Notes: generated by a model not told the origin, from the sequence alone. 64,000 nucleotides of DNA from Pseudomonas syringae (GCF_021605415.1 NZ_WKEQ01000008.1:124001-188000), one strand, 5' to 3'; shown: positions 35,101-43,453, counted from the stretch's first letter. Program-made: numbers and translations.

Positions 35101-35157
35101 GATTTGACAGTCCCTGAGTTTTTCTCTTATTGACTCTATGTATTCGGCGATGATCAT
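32137..35157 (-). CDS. Large DEAH-box helicase with C-terminal PD-(D/E)XK-like nuclease motif, putative phage defence protein
   Basis: About 1006 aa; start ATG 35157 (MIIAEYIESIREKL) with AAGG 9 bases upstream, GTG 35163 possible. Superfamily 2 helicase core in residues ~20-350: Walker A PTGAGKT (~44-50), DEGH box (~142), TATPYR motif III (~167), arginine-finger motif QAVGRVVR (~315). The ~450-residue middle has no recognised family. Near residue 839 an Asp-x14-Lys arrangement (ADFIISSPEK then FVHVKCGT) followed by Gln ~874 fits a PD-(D/E)XK nuclease core, with His in place of the usual Glu. Codon use and AT content differ from the chromosome. Helicase-nuclease fusions of this shape resemble type III restriction and Hachiman-like defence enzymes; no methylase is present. 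Confidence 0.75.
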   Translation of the reverse strand: MIIAEYIESIREKLRDCQIAATLQFVKFCKLKEKEGKAFLINLPTGAGKTGVISLIAHLSKEAKVLVICHRRAVKDQLYREVSKKFFRSTIGDDEIILKKTYRDADFNKGDGIYISSFQKLSRLNEENLARIQQEFDLIIVDEGHSEPSPIWREIIRQSKALKVVVTATPYRNDLFELNVSTKHAYVFTFQNAVSDGIIYAPTYEQVREVEATLQKVANFLNSNADLKCIVKCKNLKEIEKYHNIFSPHFSTASVHEKFDNLEADRKLKRVSAALKIEGLRIIIHQHKLDEGVDIPEAKLLVLTYELGSGRELVQAVGRVVRKYGDVHPIVLDLTGGVNEGMWEGYERFDNYISTETGAKDFVKSLSTSYLIENFLESFPQHSYFSGRFRERVNLNEIEPERDISIPLASVCFVQKNEDFSTSLLMDRLYWELHGSGALVKKYDEVLDMSVLIYVSFNSSKFFSEKLFFEPKLDLIIVKEIATGVAIFDSGGGRYYNQEKYRLKNAIHIDKLTALTATTQHRRVKETHAKALGRPIHRPESVALKGQNLDSARSSQSNSRYALTMVKVDNIGNDGKRASSYYIGARSGRVSDQKESNFTIQDLSEWIDTVDNHINSGEHAGRLIKSYAQPLEERPQSLILSVLLDFTDLESSRPVRAGIIYPDFYYIEVVNNEFRLMAEHETITLTLVYHAEDVRFEIALSGPSVGVMDYDWIVDHLNFSSRLKVLFENGVTYLDGHFYKLSLPYEQGVDPKDSWAGNALYELSDLLNPILKEKGLMEERKYVGTTNHGFDPTSVFFLLDKLKEYGNPNTALSALGPFANYIPGCDFVFCCDMGTEPADFIISSPEKLCFVHVKCGTADNPQSSAGALAEVGSQAIKNIHMLVSTNDEIKPGNFNIWDNRWPSAGAEHSIETRYRLFDGQINKPVPVGGSLSQNAWELICERRRSLRCKKEIWVVSANAFSKNHFVTNLSDPLTSLPETIQAYQLIEDWLSTAEELDVDLKFFVSE

Positions 35158-35803
35158 AAGCACTAACCTTGGATAAAATTGCTCAAATAGATACGGTGCT
35201 GAATTCCGCGGAAACAGCTAGGGTTGTTTAAATTGGAATATAAATCATTTGAACGTTACAAGTTTATGTAAGTATCTATGATTAAGCTGCTTCGTCTCAT
35301 GTCGACAGCCTCCGGGGTTATCTTCATAAAGATAGGAATAGAAGCTGTTAGTTTTTACGAAGCTAGAAAATTGCAGTAGAGGTGAAAATATCCTCTTTAT
35401 GGAGGACAGTAAGCTATAGCGGCGGGCCATTCCATGCTCCAGAGGTGATTTCCGTTCGTAGCAAAAAGCCATTACTCACTTTAACGTGTGCTGTAGCTCT
35501 CCGCAAAGGATCTCTGATGCGCCAAGGGTTGTAGATTTTATTTCTTTGATTTTCTTAGGTTTATTAGTAGGACTACTTACGTTTTCTGGGTCGATTGCTG
35601 CAGTTTTGAAGGGCAGCAATCGGCCAAAGGGGACATTGGCGACAGGTAGCAATCGGTCAAGCAAACACACGTTTTTCTCGCTCATTTGGATTCGATGCTA
35701 GGCTAATGTTGGAATGAGGTACTCCTGCCATGTGCGGCAAGTTGTCTTGATAAAAAACGTCGGCTCTTAAAGAACCAACAATAAAAATACTATGGAGCTA
35801 ACA
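35158..35803. promoter_or_regulatory. Divergent regulatory region between helicase and AAA ATPase genes
   Basis: 646 bp without a convincing gene. Holds a perfect 10-bp stem, cgattgctgc (35592-35601) / gcagcaatcg (35613-35622) with 11-base loop, and a related half-site ggtagcaatcggtcaa (35645-35660). Small frames here (for example 35476-35685) look like chance readings of this repeat unit. Must contain promoters for both divergent genes. Confidence 0.5.
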
Positions 35804-38062
35804 ATGATTACGGGGATTTCAAAGATAAAGGGTTTGGGCGTTTACGACAACTATACAAAGCCATTGGGTACCCAGGAGTTCGGGATCAAGAATTTGATTT
35901 ATGGGTGGAACTATTCGGGAAAAACTACGCTTTCGAGGTTGTTTGCACTACTCGAAACAAAGAAATTCAATCATGATCTAGTCGGGTGTGAGTTCAGTTT
36001 CGAGACCGATGATCAGCCGATTACCGAAAAGAATTTTCAGCAATCTGGCCTAATAGTTCGCGTTTTCAATTCTGACTTCATTCGAGAAAATCTACACTTT
36101 GAAGGCAGTAGCTTTAAACCGATACTTCTTCTCGGTAAGGAATCCGAAGAAGCCCAAGGCCAGATTAATTACATTGCATATCGAATAAAAAAATCTGAGG
36201 GGGCTAAGAGGCGGCTTGACGCGCAACTCAACAGTATCACCCAAGCAGCCTCCACTTCAAAAACCGATGCGGCCAAAAATCTTCGCCAGCTTCTTAAAAT
36301 CGATCCGTATACTGCAACCCAACTAGGAAATGACATTCCGATAGTGGGAGTCCTAGACTCCCAACTTCTTGGCGAGAAGGAACTCTCTGAAAATATTGAG
36401 CTTTCCCTAACTCCTGACAACAAAAAACCAAGTACCGTTGATAGGATCGAGGCCTTTCCGTCTATTGAAAATATTCACCAAGAAGCAGTAACGATTCTTG
36501 CTGCTGTCCCGACTTTCACCAATACGCTCAAGCATCTCGAAGACCATCCCGAGATCGAGCGCTGGGTAGAGTCAGGCCTACAAATACACCCTCATGAAGG
36601 TGCTTGCGAGTTCTGTGGAAACACCGTCACTGAAGATAGACTTTCAGTATTTCAGGCCCACTTTTCCAAAGATCTCGCGGAGCATAAGCGGAAAGTCGAA
36701 AATCTCTTGCACCGTGTCAAGTCCGCCGAAATCAGGCTCGCACCGCCTAAAGAAGCTGAGTTCAATCCACAGTTCCGAGACAGCTATAAGGTTTTTGTCG
36801 AGTCTTTACCCAAGGCCATTGAGGCGTTCAATCTGGCGGTAAAAACCCTGGCAGAAGATGTTCAACGCAAGGTTGATGCCCCTCGCAAACTGATGGAGCC
36901 AGCTCCATTGGCCGAAGGGCTAGCCAGCACCATTACCGACGCGGTTGATGCTATCAATACCCTAATCGAGGAAAACAATAAGCTAGCTGACAACTTCTCC
37001 ACTGCAAAGGCGGAGGCCACTAAGCGAGTGAGGTATCATTACGTTCAGCAGTTTATCGACTCTCAAGAGAAAGCCGGATACGAACGCATCAAGGCACGTC
37101 TCGTCCAACGTCGCGATAGGCTGCTCGCTTACGCCACTGATCGTCAAAGTGAGGTCGAAAGGCTTCAGGCCCTTATTAGTCAAGCCCAGTTAGGCAGAGA
37201 GAAGGTCAATGAACGACTAGGATCCATGCTGGGCAGTGAAGCCGTCCAGATAGTTGTTACCAAAGACCCGGCGACAAACCAAGAGCAGTTTAGGCTCATT
37301 CGTACGAATGGAAAAATCGCCAAAAACCTGAGCGATGGCGAACGCACCGCCATTGCCTTCTCCTACTTCCTTACCAAACTTCAAGAGTTGAAGCCCGAGG
37401 ATTTCAAACAGACAGTCGTATATATTGATGATCCAATATCTAGCCTTGATGCTAATCACATCTTTCAAATAACAGCTGCGATCCGTGCATTTTTTTTCAA
37501 GCAAGAAAACGAAAATTCTCCATGGTTGACCACCTGTAAGCAGATATTCATTTCAACTCATAATTTCGAATTCTTTAATCTCCTGCGAGAAATAAAGCCT
37601 GAAGCTTCCAAGCAAGGGGCTAGACTGTTCCTCATTAAGCGAATAAGCGATAAACAATCGACATTCAACGACATGCCTACGTCACTGGCCCGTTATCAGT
37701 CGGAGTATCATTTCCTATTTGAAGTAATTTATCGATTTCATCAGGCTCCGAACAAGACAGATCACAACATTTTAATGCTCCTGCCAAATGCGATGCGGAG
37801 ATTTATTGAGCTTTATACCTATTCAAGGCTGCCTGGAGTCATGAAGGAGACGGTAGATCAACGAGCTGAGGCATTATTTGGTATTGAGAAGTCCAAGCGT
37901 ATCCTAAAAGTGTTCCACTACTTTAGCCATGCTAATACCATTGATAGATTGGTTGGGAATAATGAACTAATATTCGATGTAGAGCATGCAGTAAAGGATC
38001 TCATCGAAGCCATCACGCAGACTGACCAAAAGCACATGAATGCACTGATTGCATCCCTCTAG
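35804..38062 (+). CDS. AAA_13-family ATPase, RloC/PrrC-like, putative anticodon nuclease
   Basis: 752 aa from the ATG at 35804 with GGAG 6 bases upstream (earlier in-frame ATG 35792 lacks a site). ABC-type ATPase split by a coiled coil: Walker A GWNYSGKTT (~34-42), signature LSDGE (~509-513), Walker B VVYIDDPISSLD (~538-549), H-loop STH (~584-586). The coiled coil carries CEFC (~268-271), a zinc-hook CxxC as in RloC. After the ATPase, RRFIE (Arg665, Glu669) and downstream His705/His709 resemble the Arg-Glu-His triad of PrrC/RloC tRNA nucleases. Transcribed away from the helicase gene. Nuclease activity is an inference. Confidence 0.75.
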   Translation: MITGISKIKGLGVYDNYTKPLGTQEFGIKNLIYGWNYSGKTTLSRLFALLETKKFNHDLVGCEFSFETDDQPITEKNFQQSGLIVRVFNSDFIRENLHFEGSSFKPILLLGKESEEAQGQINYIAYRIKKSEGAKRRLDAQLNSITQAASTSKTDAAKNLRQLLKIDPYTATQLGNDIPIVGVLDSQLLGEKELSENIELSLTPDNKKPSTVDRIEAFPSIENIHQEAVTILAAVPTFTNTLKHLEDHPEIERWVESGLQIHPHEGACEFCGNTVTEDRLSVFQAHFSKDLAEHKRKVENLLHRVKSAEIRLAPPKEAEFNPQFRDSYKVFVESLPKAIEAFNLAVKTLAEDVQRKVDAPRKLMEPAPLAEGLASTITDAVDAINTLIEENNKLADNFSTAKAEATKRVRYHYVQQFIDSQEKAGYERIKARLVQRRDRLLAYATDRQSEVERLQALISQAQLGREKVNERLGSMLGSEAVQIVVTKDPATNQEQFRLIRTNGKIAKNLSDGERTAIAFSYFLTKLQELKPEDFKQTVVYIDDPISSLDANHIFQITAAIRAFFFKQENENSPWLTTCKQIFISTHNFEFFNLLREIKPEASKQGARLFLIKRISDKQSTFNDMPTSLARYQSEYHFLFEVIYRFHQAPNKTDHNILMLLPNAMRRFIELYTYSRLPGVMKETVDQRAEALFGIEKSKRILKVFHYFSHANTIDRLVGNNELIFDVEHAVKDLIEAITQTDQKHMNALIASL

Positions 38063-38098
38063 GAGCACAGCCAGACAAAAAACTCCTAGCCGTAAAAT

Positions 38099-38530
38099 TT
38101 AGATTGAATGGCAGCCTGACTTTGCAGGCTCGGAGATCGCTCGCTTCGGGCTGGTTACTGCATGTATCTGAGATGAGGTGGCTCGCGATTGTGGTTCAGG
38201 CACTATCATCTTCATCTCTTTGGCAGCAGCTGCAGGCTGTAGATTCGCCGACGGCCAGCCCAAGACGTTCCAAGACTTTCCTACGCGCAGAGTTATGAGA
38301 TTTAAGGTTAGGCAGTAATAATAGCGCGTCGCTTTTGAGTGCAGACGCATGTGGTGATTTACAAACCAGGCTAGGTGTTTTCTTTGCCAGGTCCACGGGT
38401 TATTTAGATGCCAGCGACTCGATATCGCTGCTTGAATGGCTTTGGCTTGGCGAATGTGACGTTTACGTGTGGCATGCGCCCCGGTCAGTACCCCTGCTAA
38501 GAACAGCTCCATATCATAAGGCTTGCTCAT
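38099..38530 (-). CDS. Integrase-coupled basic protein of unknown function
   Basis: 143 aa, rich in Arg, Lys and His in the first 80 residues (GAHATRKRHIRQAKAIQAAI, WTWQRKHLAWFVNHHMRLH), which resembles part of a core-binding (SAM-like) fold. Its ATG overlaps the stop of the upstream recombinase by 4 bases, so the pair is co-translated. Likely an accessory DNA-binding factor for recombination; the C-terminal ~50 residues look unstructured. Confidence 0.6.
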   Translation of the reverse strand: MSKPYDMELFLAGVLTGAHATRKRHIRQAKAIQAAISSRWHLNNPWTWQRKHLAWFVNHHMRLHSKATRYYYCLTLNLITLRVGKSWNVLGWPSANLQPAAAAKEMKMIVPEPQSRATSSQIHAVTSPKRAISEPAKSGCHSI

Positions 38531-39504
38531 GATCGACCTCCGATGTAGGCCGATACGACGTCTATTCGACCATGTCCCAACTCGTAGCTGATTTGTGCAC
38601 GTGCCTCTCGATCAAGATATGGGTCTAGCAGGCTGCACTTGCCGCCGTTGATAGGTGCGAGGTGTTGGGTAATCTGCTCGTAGCGCTCGCATGCAAAAGC
38701 TGCACGCAATTCATGGAAACCTTTGAGACTGTGTGCGTGAAGGGTCTCTCGTGCGGGGCGGACGACACGCTGTTCGAAATCGAGATAGCTTTCATTTGGT
38801 GCAAGCAGGTTGCGGCTATCGGTTGGGGAGACCTGCCCGGCATACCTAAGAGCTTCGTGAATATCGTTATTCATACAGATCCAGCGAGGTGCCGATGCAC
38901 CCGAGCGCCCGCCTTTGGTGCCGTCCTGGATGTTGATCTTGCCGAGCTGTTCGGCCTCGCGTTTCAGGCGTGAAAAATCGGCCAAAATGGCCTCACGCAA
39001 TCGCATACCAGTGGCGCGTGCCAACTGCAGAATGGCCGCCGCACGGGGATACTGTTCGCGGAGTGCATCGACGATGCGCATCACGTGTTCGCGATCCTGG
39101 CCTTGTGGAACTGTCATGCGGATGGTGGTGCGCTGCATTTCCAACGTCTTGCTCGGCCTCGGCACTTTCACGTACTGATCACCGCGAAGCGCTGCCATGG
39201 TTCGATTGACGCTGGACAATCGATTTTGTGCGGTGGCGATGGAGAGGTCGCCGCGCTCGACCAAGTGACGTAGATGCGCCGCGTAATCCGACAAGATCTG
39301 GCGATCTATCTGTCGTGCATCTTTGAGTCCTGGTCCATCGTCTGAGCGGCACCAGCGCACGAATGCTTGCCAACGATCGCTGTGCGCTTTGACGGTCCCG
39401 TAATGCCCTCCGCTGAACATGTCTTTTAACGCCTGCGGCCCGGCATAACTCAATTGCCGACCATACCCAAAATTACGTCCATCTCGCCTGCCCACCAATG
39501 CCAT
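38527..39504 (-). CDS. Tyrosine recombinase (integrase domain protein)
   Basis: 325 aa from the ATG at 39504, with GAGGAG 7 bases before it (longer frame to 39552 has no site). N-terminal core-binding domain (~20-125) and catalytic domain with Arg in ATGMRLREAIL, HELRAAFACERY (His-x-x-Arg), LGHGR and Tyr in VVSAYIGG. All catalytic positions appear present, so unlike the two P4-type remnants it looks functional. Probably mobilises the helicase/ATPase segment. Confidence 0.85.
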   Translation of the reverse strand: MALVGRRDGRNFGYGRQLSYAGPQALKDMFSGGHYGTVKAHSDRWQAFVRWCRSDDGPGLKDARQIDRQILSDYAAHLRHLVERGDLSIATAQNRLSSVNRTMAALRGDQYVKVPRPSKTLEMQRTTIRMTVPQGQDREHVMRIVDALREQYPRAAAILQLARATGMRLREAILADFSRLKREAEQLGKINIQDGTKGGRSGASAPRWICMNNDIHEALRYAGQVSPTDSRNLLAPNESYLDFEQRVVRPARETLHAHSLKGFHELRAAFACERYEQITQHLAPINGGKCSLLDPYLDREARAQISYELGHGRIDVVSAYIGGRS

Positions 39505-39793
39505 GATCAAACTCCTCTCGAAGCTAACTCTTAAAACCTTCCCCCACGTCATCCCGCCAAGAATGTTGAGTGTTATCAGGGATTAAGGCCCCTGCGACCT
39601 GTGAGGGTTGTCCACTAACGCGGGACTGGCGGCTCTTTACGACCGGGAGCTTGGGCATCTCATGATCTGGCCTCCTGAGCACTTCCGAGGAAGTGGGCGG
39701 GTGGAGGCTGCGCTGGCTGACGAGACCAGTGCCGCGAGATCCTGAGTCGGGTGAAGGCAGTGAAGCGATGACCGGGGCATGCCTGACTGTCAG
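39505..39793. promoter_or_regulatory. Long 5' leader of the recombinase gene
   Basis: About 290 bp, GC-rich, with the perfect palindrome cctgactgtcagtcagg (39781-39797) at its far end and several smaller stems. A 9-codon mini-frame (MRCPSSRS) starts near 39664 on the minus strand. No gene; may be structured leader RNA. Confidence 0.35.
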
Positions 39794-40111
39794 TCAGGTG
39801 CAGTCCATTCCGTAGGCTGCGGCACCATCATCTGCATCGCTGTTGCTGGTGACTTCGGTGTTTGTCACGTCGATTGTCACGAGGGGTAATGCCGCAAAGC
39901 CTTGTACAAGTTGGGCTGCAGCAGTGGTAGGAGCGCCCGTCTCTTTCCGGGAGAAAGAGACGGACGCAGCTTGGCGCAGGGGAATGGCCAAGCGGATAGG
40001 TTGCTGCAGGGCAGCTATGAAAGGGGATGAGTTGCCGCAGTGGGCACACTGGTAAAAGTAGGCATCCATCACATCGCTGTGACCGTGCGAGCCGCCGGAC
40101 GCTAATCGCAC
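39794..40111 (-). CDS. Possible small protein with CxxC, unknown
   Basis: 105 codons. Contains YFYQCAHCGNSSPF, a plausible single zinc-knuckle half, then low-complexity sequence. It is parallel to and upstream of the recombinase. No clear ribosome site; coding status is doubtful. Confidence 0.3.
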   Translation of the reverse strand: MRLASGGSHGHSDVMDAYFYQCAHCGNSSPFIAALQQPIRLAIPLRQAASVSFSRKETGAPTTAAAQLVQGFAALPLVTIDVTNTEVTSNSDADDGAAAYGMDCT

Positions 40112-40205
40112 TTTGGGAGAACCACCACCGTGTGGCGTAGCCTTAAAGGTTCTGGCTACCTGGGTTGCTGTCGACGACAGCGCTTTGCCCGATCTTTTCT
40201 ACGCC

Positions 40206-40295
40206 TGTGGATAATTCGGGTCAAGACGCCAATTTTCAGGATTTCTGCGGCTGTGGATGAAATTATCCACCGGTGGAAATCCGTGGTTTTCCACA
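40206..40295. other. Cluster of DnaA-box-like 9-mers
   Basis: TGTGGATAA (40206-40214, perfect DnaA box), TGTGGATGA (40252-40260), TTATCCACC (40263-40271) and TTTTCCACA (40287-40295): four copies in 90 bp, alternating orientation, each within one or two mismatches of TTATCCACA. Flanked by AT-rich sequence. Could be an element replication origin or a DnaA titration site. Confidence 0.45.
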
Positions 40296-40414
40296 GACAG
40301 TTGCGTGGGCTTTGGATTTTTTAAGTGAGGTCCATCCAAGCAGGGCGGCTTTGCAGCCCTGTTTGGATGGACCCGCGTGGACAAGCGGATCACTGAGATA
40401 TGAAGACCGAGCGC

Positions 40415-40789
40415 TTACTCGGTTGCGCCACGTTTTGCTTTTAGGCGAGTGACGTTCGCTCCGGTCTGGTTCGCGAATTCGTGTGGAGTGACATGCTCCT
40501 GCCGGTTGGCCTCCAGGTACCGGCTCCACCAGTTCATGATCAGCCTGCGCTCCTCGATGAACTCGGCCTTGTGGATGTAAGCGGCGCGGACGTTGTTGCG
40601 CTCCTTGTGGCTCATCTGCCGTTCAATGGCTGTCTCCGACCGCAGTCCTGACTCGATCAGTGCGCTGCTGTCAGATCTGGATGGCCGATCCATTGGCTGG
40701 CACGGTTGCCGCAGATTTTTTGAAAATGGCTTTGGAAATAGGCCGTTCGCTGATCGCTCAGGAATCGAAAGCATAACGCGGCATTTCAC
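40415..40789 (-). pseudogene. C-terminal remnant of a P4-type integrase (copy 2)
   Basis: Reads SHKERNNVRAAYIHKAEF, ERRLIMNWWSRYLEANR and a normal C-terminal tail ending GATE before the stop. Homology begins near residue 40 of the open frame (SALIESGLR); the ~300-residue N-terminal part that should lie between here and tRNA-Thr is deleted. Position and direction are those expected for a tRNA-targeting integrase. Confidence 0.8.
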
Positions 40790-40860
40790 AGCGGGAAAAT
40801 TTCAAGTGTGGACACTTTGTGGACGTTTTCACTTGAAGGGCGCTTCGAATCCCAGAAACA
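40518..40860. repeat. Long direct repeat, island right copy (343 bp)
   Basis: Partner of 28185-28526. Ends 3 bases before the tRNA-Thr terminator stem. Confidence 0.9.
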
Positions 40861-40862
40861 AC

Positions 40863-40890
40863 AAAGCCCCTGCATTTCTGCAGGGGCTTT
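40863..40890 (-). terminator. Terminator of tRNA-Thr
   Basis: Perfect 12-bp stem aaagcccctgca / tgcaggggcttt with tttc loop, 8 bases beyond the tRNA 3' end. Confidence 0.85.
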
Positions 40891-40898
40891 GTTTTGTA

Positions 40899-40974
<76 letters not shown>

Positions 40975-41049
40975 GTGTGGGCGACGATTATAGCGACTGG
41001 GATGGTTCTGTAAACCCCTGAATTCAGACTATTTTTACACTGCCTCGAA

Positions 41050-41874
41050 TCAAGCCCTGTGCAGGACGTTTCGCAGTTTTTGCACGGCGCGCCAGGCGCG
41101 GCTGTTTTGCATGGCCTGGAGCTGGGCTTCGGCGTGTTCGGCGCGGTGCAGGGCGCTGGCGAGGGTGTGGTCGTTGGCGCTCAGCGGGTGGGCGAGGGCA
41201 TGGCCTCGGCAGAGCTGGAAGTTGTCGAGGTTGCAGGGCGGAATGTCGAAGCCGGGTTTGAGGTTGATGTGTTCGTCGGCGAGGAACCAAGTGTTGAGGC
41301 CGTCGAAGAGGACGCTTTGATAGCCGGCGTCGGTGAGCAGGTGTTCCCACGCATGGTCGCGCAGCCACGGGGTTTCGATGAGGACGACCCAAGGCCGGAA
41401 GCGGCTAAAGTCCATGCCACGCAGGACGATTTCCTCGTGGCCCTCGACGTCGATCTTGAGAAAGTGGATCGGCCGGTCGGCGGCGTGTTGTTCGCAGATC
41501 GAGGTGAGGGTGCGGGCCTTCACGGTCAGGGTGTGTACTTCCATGCCGACGTCTTTGCGCTGTTGGGCGACGGCGGGATCGGCGGTGGAGAGGCCGGTGC
41601 CGGGAATGGCGTAAAAGGTCATTTCGCCCGGTTGGTCGCTGGCGACGCATTGCAGGGTGGCGTCGCGCGGGCGTTGTTGGCAGAGGGCGTCGTAGTAGTT
41701 TTGCATGGGCTCGACATTGATGCCGCGCCAGCCGTGGTCGTAGAAAGCTTTGGTGACGGAGTCGTGGGTCGGGTCGTTGGCGCCGACATCGATGTAGAAG
41801 CCGCTTTCGAATTGTTTGAGGATGCGCCACAAGCGGATGTCTTCGAAATTCTGTGCGTAAGAAATGAAGGTCAT
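41050..41874 (-). CDS. FkbM-family methyltransferase
   Basis: 274 aa from the ATG at 41874 with AGGA 8 bases upstream; the earlier ATG at 41964 would add a poorly coding tail. SAM motif I in FYIDVGANDPTHDS, then FLKIDVEGHEEIVLRGMDF, the FkbM signature. A C-terminal helical tail (SALHRAEHAEAQLQAMQ) is common in surface-glycan loci proteins of pseudomonads. Likely O-methylates a sugar or small molecule. Confidence 0.85.
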   Translation of the reverse strand: MTFISYAQNFEDIRLWRILKQFESGFYIDVGANDPTHDSVTKAFYDHGWRGINVEPMQNYYDALCQQRPRDATLQCVASDQPGEMTFYAIPGTGLSTADPAVAQQRKDVGMEVHTLTVKARTLTSICEQHAADRPIHFLKIDVEGHEEIVLRGMDFSRFRPWVVLIETPWLRDHAWEHLLTDAGYQSVLFDGLNTWFLADEHINLKPGFDIPPCNLDNFQLCRGHALAHPLSANDHTLASALHRAEHAEAQLQAMQNSRAWRAVQKLRNVLHRA

Positions 41875-42217
41875 GGTCGCGTCCTGTCCGTCGGATGTTC
41901 TTGTTGTTTTGTGCGTCAGCGGCACGGTGACAGCCTGTATAGCAAGGGTCATTGGCCGGCGCAATTGTCTGCTTTGGGCGTCCCGGTTTAGGCGGTTATG
42001 TCGTTTTCAGCTTGAGCTTATGCACAATCGAGAGGCTCCGATGCGTGCTTAAGCTTGATTTCGTGGACGCGTTCTCATTTTGCCCGCAACACCCTGTTTT
42101 ACTGGTTTTTTATTCATGTGAACAAAAAATGACCAAGCCTGTTACACGGCCGAAACAGGCGTGGATATTGGATCCACCTCAAAACCATCAACAGAGTTAT
42201 CCACAGGTTGCGACGCG
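41875..42217. other. Intergenic, 343 bp
   Basis: No gene seen. Contains one perfect DnaA-box-like TTATCCACA near 42198 in 'gagttatccacagg', just after the end of the convergent-side methyltransferase gene. Confidence 0.4.
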
Positions 42218-43453
42218 TTAGTTGCGTTCGGCAAGTAATAAAAAATTGCGCGGGGTCAGCGACGCGGTGCAGAAGATGCCGAGCCGCACGACGTAACCTC
42301 GATCGGTCAGGAATAGAGCTCGATCAAGGGTGAGCCACAACTCCAAGGGCCGTCGGAAAAGTCCGCGGAGCAATTCCAGATTGCGGACTTCGGCCAACCG
42401 CTGCCAGCCTGCCGTTTCAAGAGCCGGCCAATCGGCATTGTTGATTGTGGATAACTCTTTGAGCGCCGCCAGATCCTTACAGTAATCGGCAAACGGTTTG
42501 TCCAGCCAGGCGCTGGGCAGCGATGGCGTGGACAGGTATTCGTCGATACCGCGTGCTTGCCGTTGCAACAGGTCGAATGCAAGGCGTCGAGCCATCGAGG
42601 TGTCTCGTTGGCGTCGGACGCGTGTACCGGCGGTGACCGTTTCATTCATCGGCAACGCCAGATCATCGAGCGAAAGCTGTAGGTCAGATCGCAGTCCGGC
42701 CGAAGACAATGCCTGATATTCGGGGCGATTGATCCGGTTATAGCAGCACGGCGCGATTGCCATGTGACGGCATCCGGCGGCGCTGGCGAGTTGCATGAGG
42801 CGCACGTGCAACTCGCCGCAAGCATGCAGCGCGACCGGGGTGTGGTCGACGTGTAAGACGTTTGCCGCACTTGCCGCTAATACGTCTTGCTCGACATGCA
42901 GCGCACGCAAATGATGGCGCCGACTCAGCGCCTCACCACTGGCCACCAACGCTGGATCGTATTCCACGCAAGTGAGTTGCTGATCCGCGCTCAAGAGCCT
43001 TCGACCCAGATGCCCTTTGCCCGAACACCAGTCCAGCCAATGCTCAGGTTCGGCAGCAAACGACAGGCGACTGGCGAAGGCTTCGATCTGCTGCCACTTG
43101 CGCCCCGGTACATCGACATTCAATCGATGACCCGCTGCCTCCAGCGCATGAGCAGGTGATTCGCCGACCGCGCTCAGTTCCGCCGATAGTCGTGCCAGCG
43201 AGGCGAAAGGCTCCGGCGCATCTGTCAGACCGGCTGGGTGGTTGTGAGCGTTTTCCGCGTCTTCCAGTGACCGCCCGCGTAGCCATTTGGCCAATTCCGG
43301 GTAGGACGTTTCCCAAGGCAATTGCAGATGTGTGAACGGGCGAGGCTTCCATAACGCCTGGTGCTTTGTCAGAAAACCATCCAGCGCGGTGAAGCGGGCG
43401 AGTAAGGCCTCGCCCGTCAGCACGTCGGAAGAATCAGCGTCCTTGGCAGGCAT
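42218..43453 (-). CDS. Class I SAM-dependent methyltransferase (Methyltransf_32-like)
   Basis: 411 aa. SAM site HWLDWCSGKGHLGRRLL (~137-153), acidic loop VEYDP, and CGELHVRLMQ then APCCYN (PCC motif, ~230) shared with a group of RNA/protein methyltransferases. Overlaps the end of the hisM-type permease gene by 20 bp, so it may share the transporter transcript. Target unknown. Confidence 0.8.
   Translation of the reverse strand: MPAKDADSSDVLTGEALLARFTALDGFLTKHQALWKPRPFTHLQLPWETSYPELAKWLRGRSLEDAENAHNHPAGLTDAPEPFASLARLSAELSAVGESPAHALEAAGHRLNVDVPGRKWQQIEAFASRLSFAAEPEHWLDWCSGKGHLGRRLLSADQQLTCVEYDPALVASGEALSRRHHLRALHVEQDVLAASAANVLHVDHTPVALHACGELHVRLMQLASAAGCRHMAIAPCCYNRINRPEYQALSSAGLRSDLQLSLDDLALPMNETVTAGTRVRRQRDTSMARRLAFDLLQRQARGIDEYLSTPSLPSAWLDKPFADYCKDLAALKELSTINNADWPALETAGWQRLAEVRNLELLRGLFRRPLELWLTLDRALFLTDRGYVVRLGIFCTASLTPRNFLLLAERN

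Noticed and set aside
35476..35685. 69-codon minus-strand frame in the helicase/ATPase gap
   Set aside because: Its sequence is made of the repeated 'gattgctgc' unit and has no ribosome site; read as non-coding repeat.
42190..42210. Perfect TTATCCACA near 42198 considered as chromosomal oriC
   Set aside because: Single box, no dnaA, rpmH or gidA nearby, no AT-rich unwinding region.
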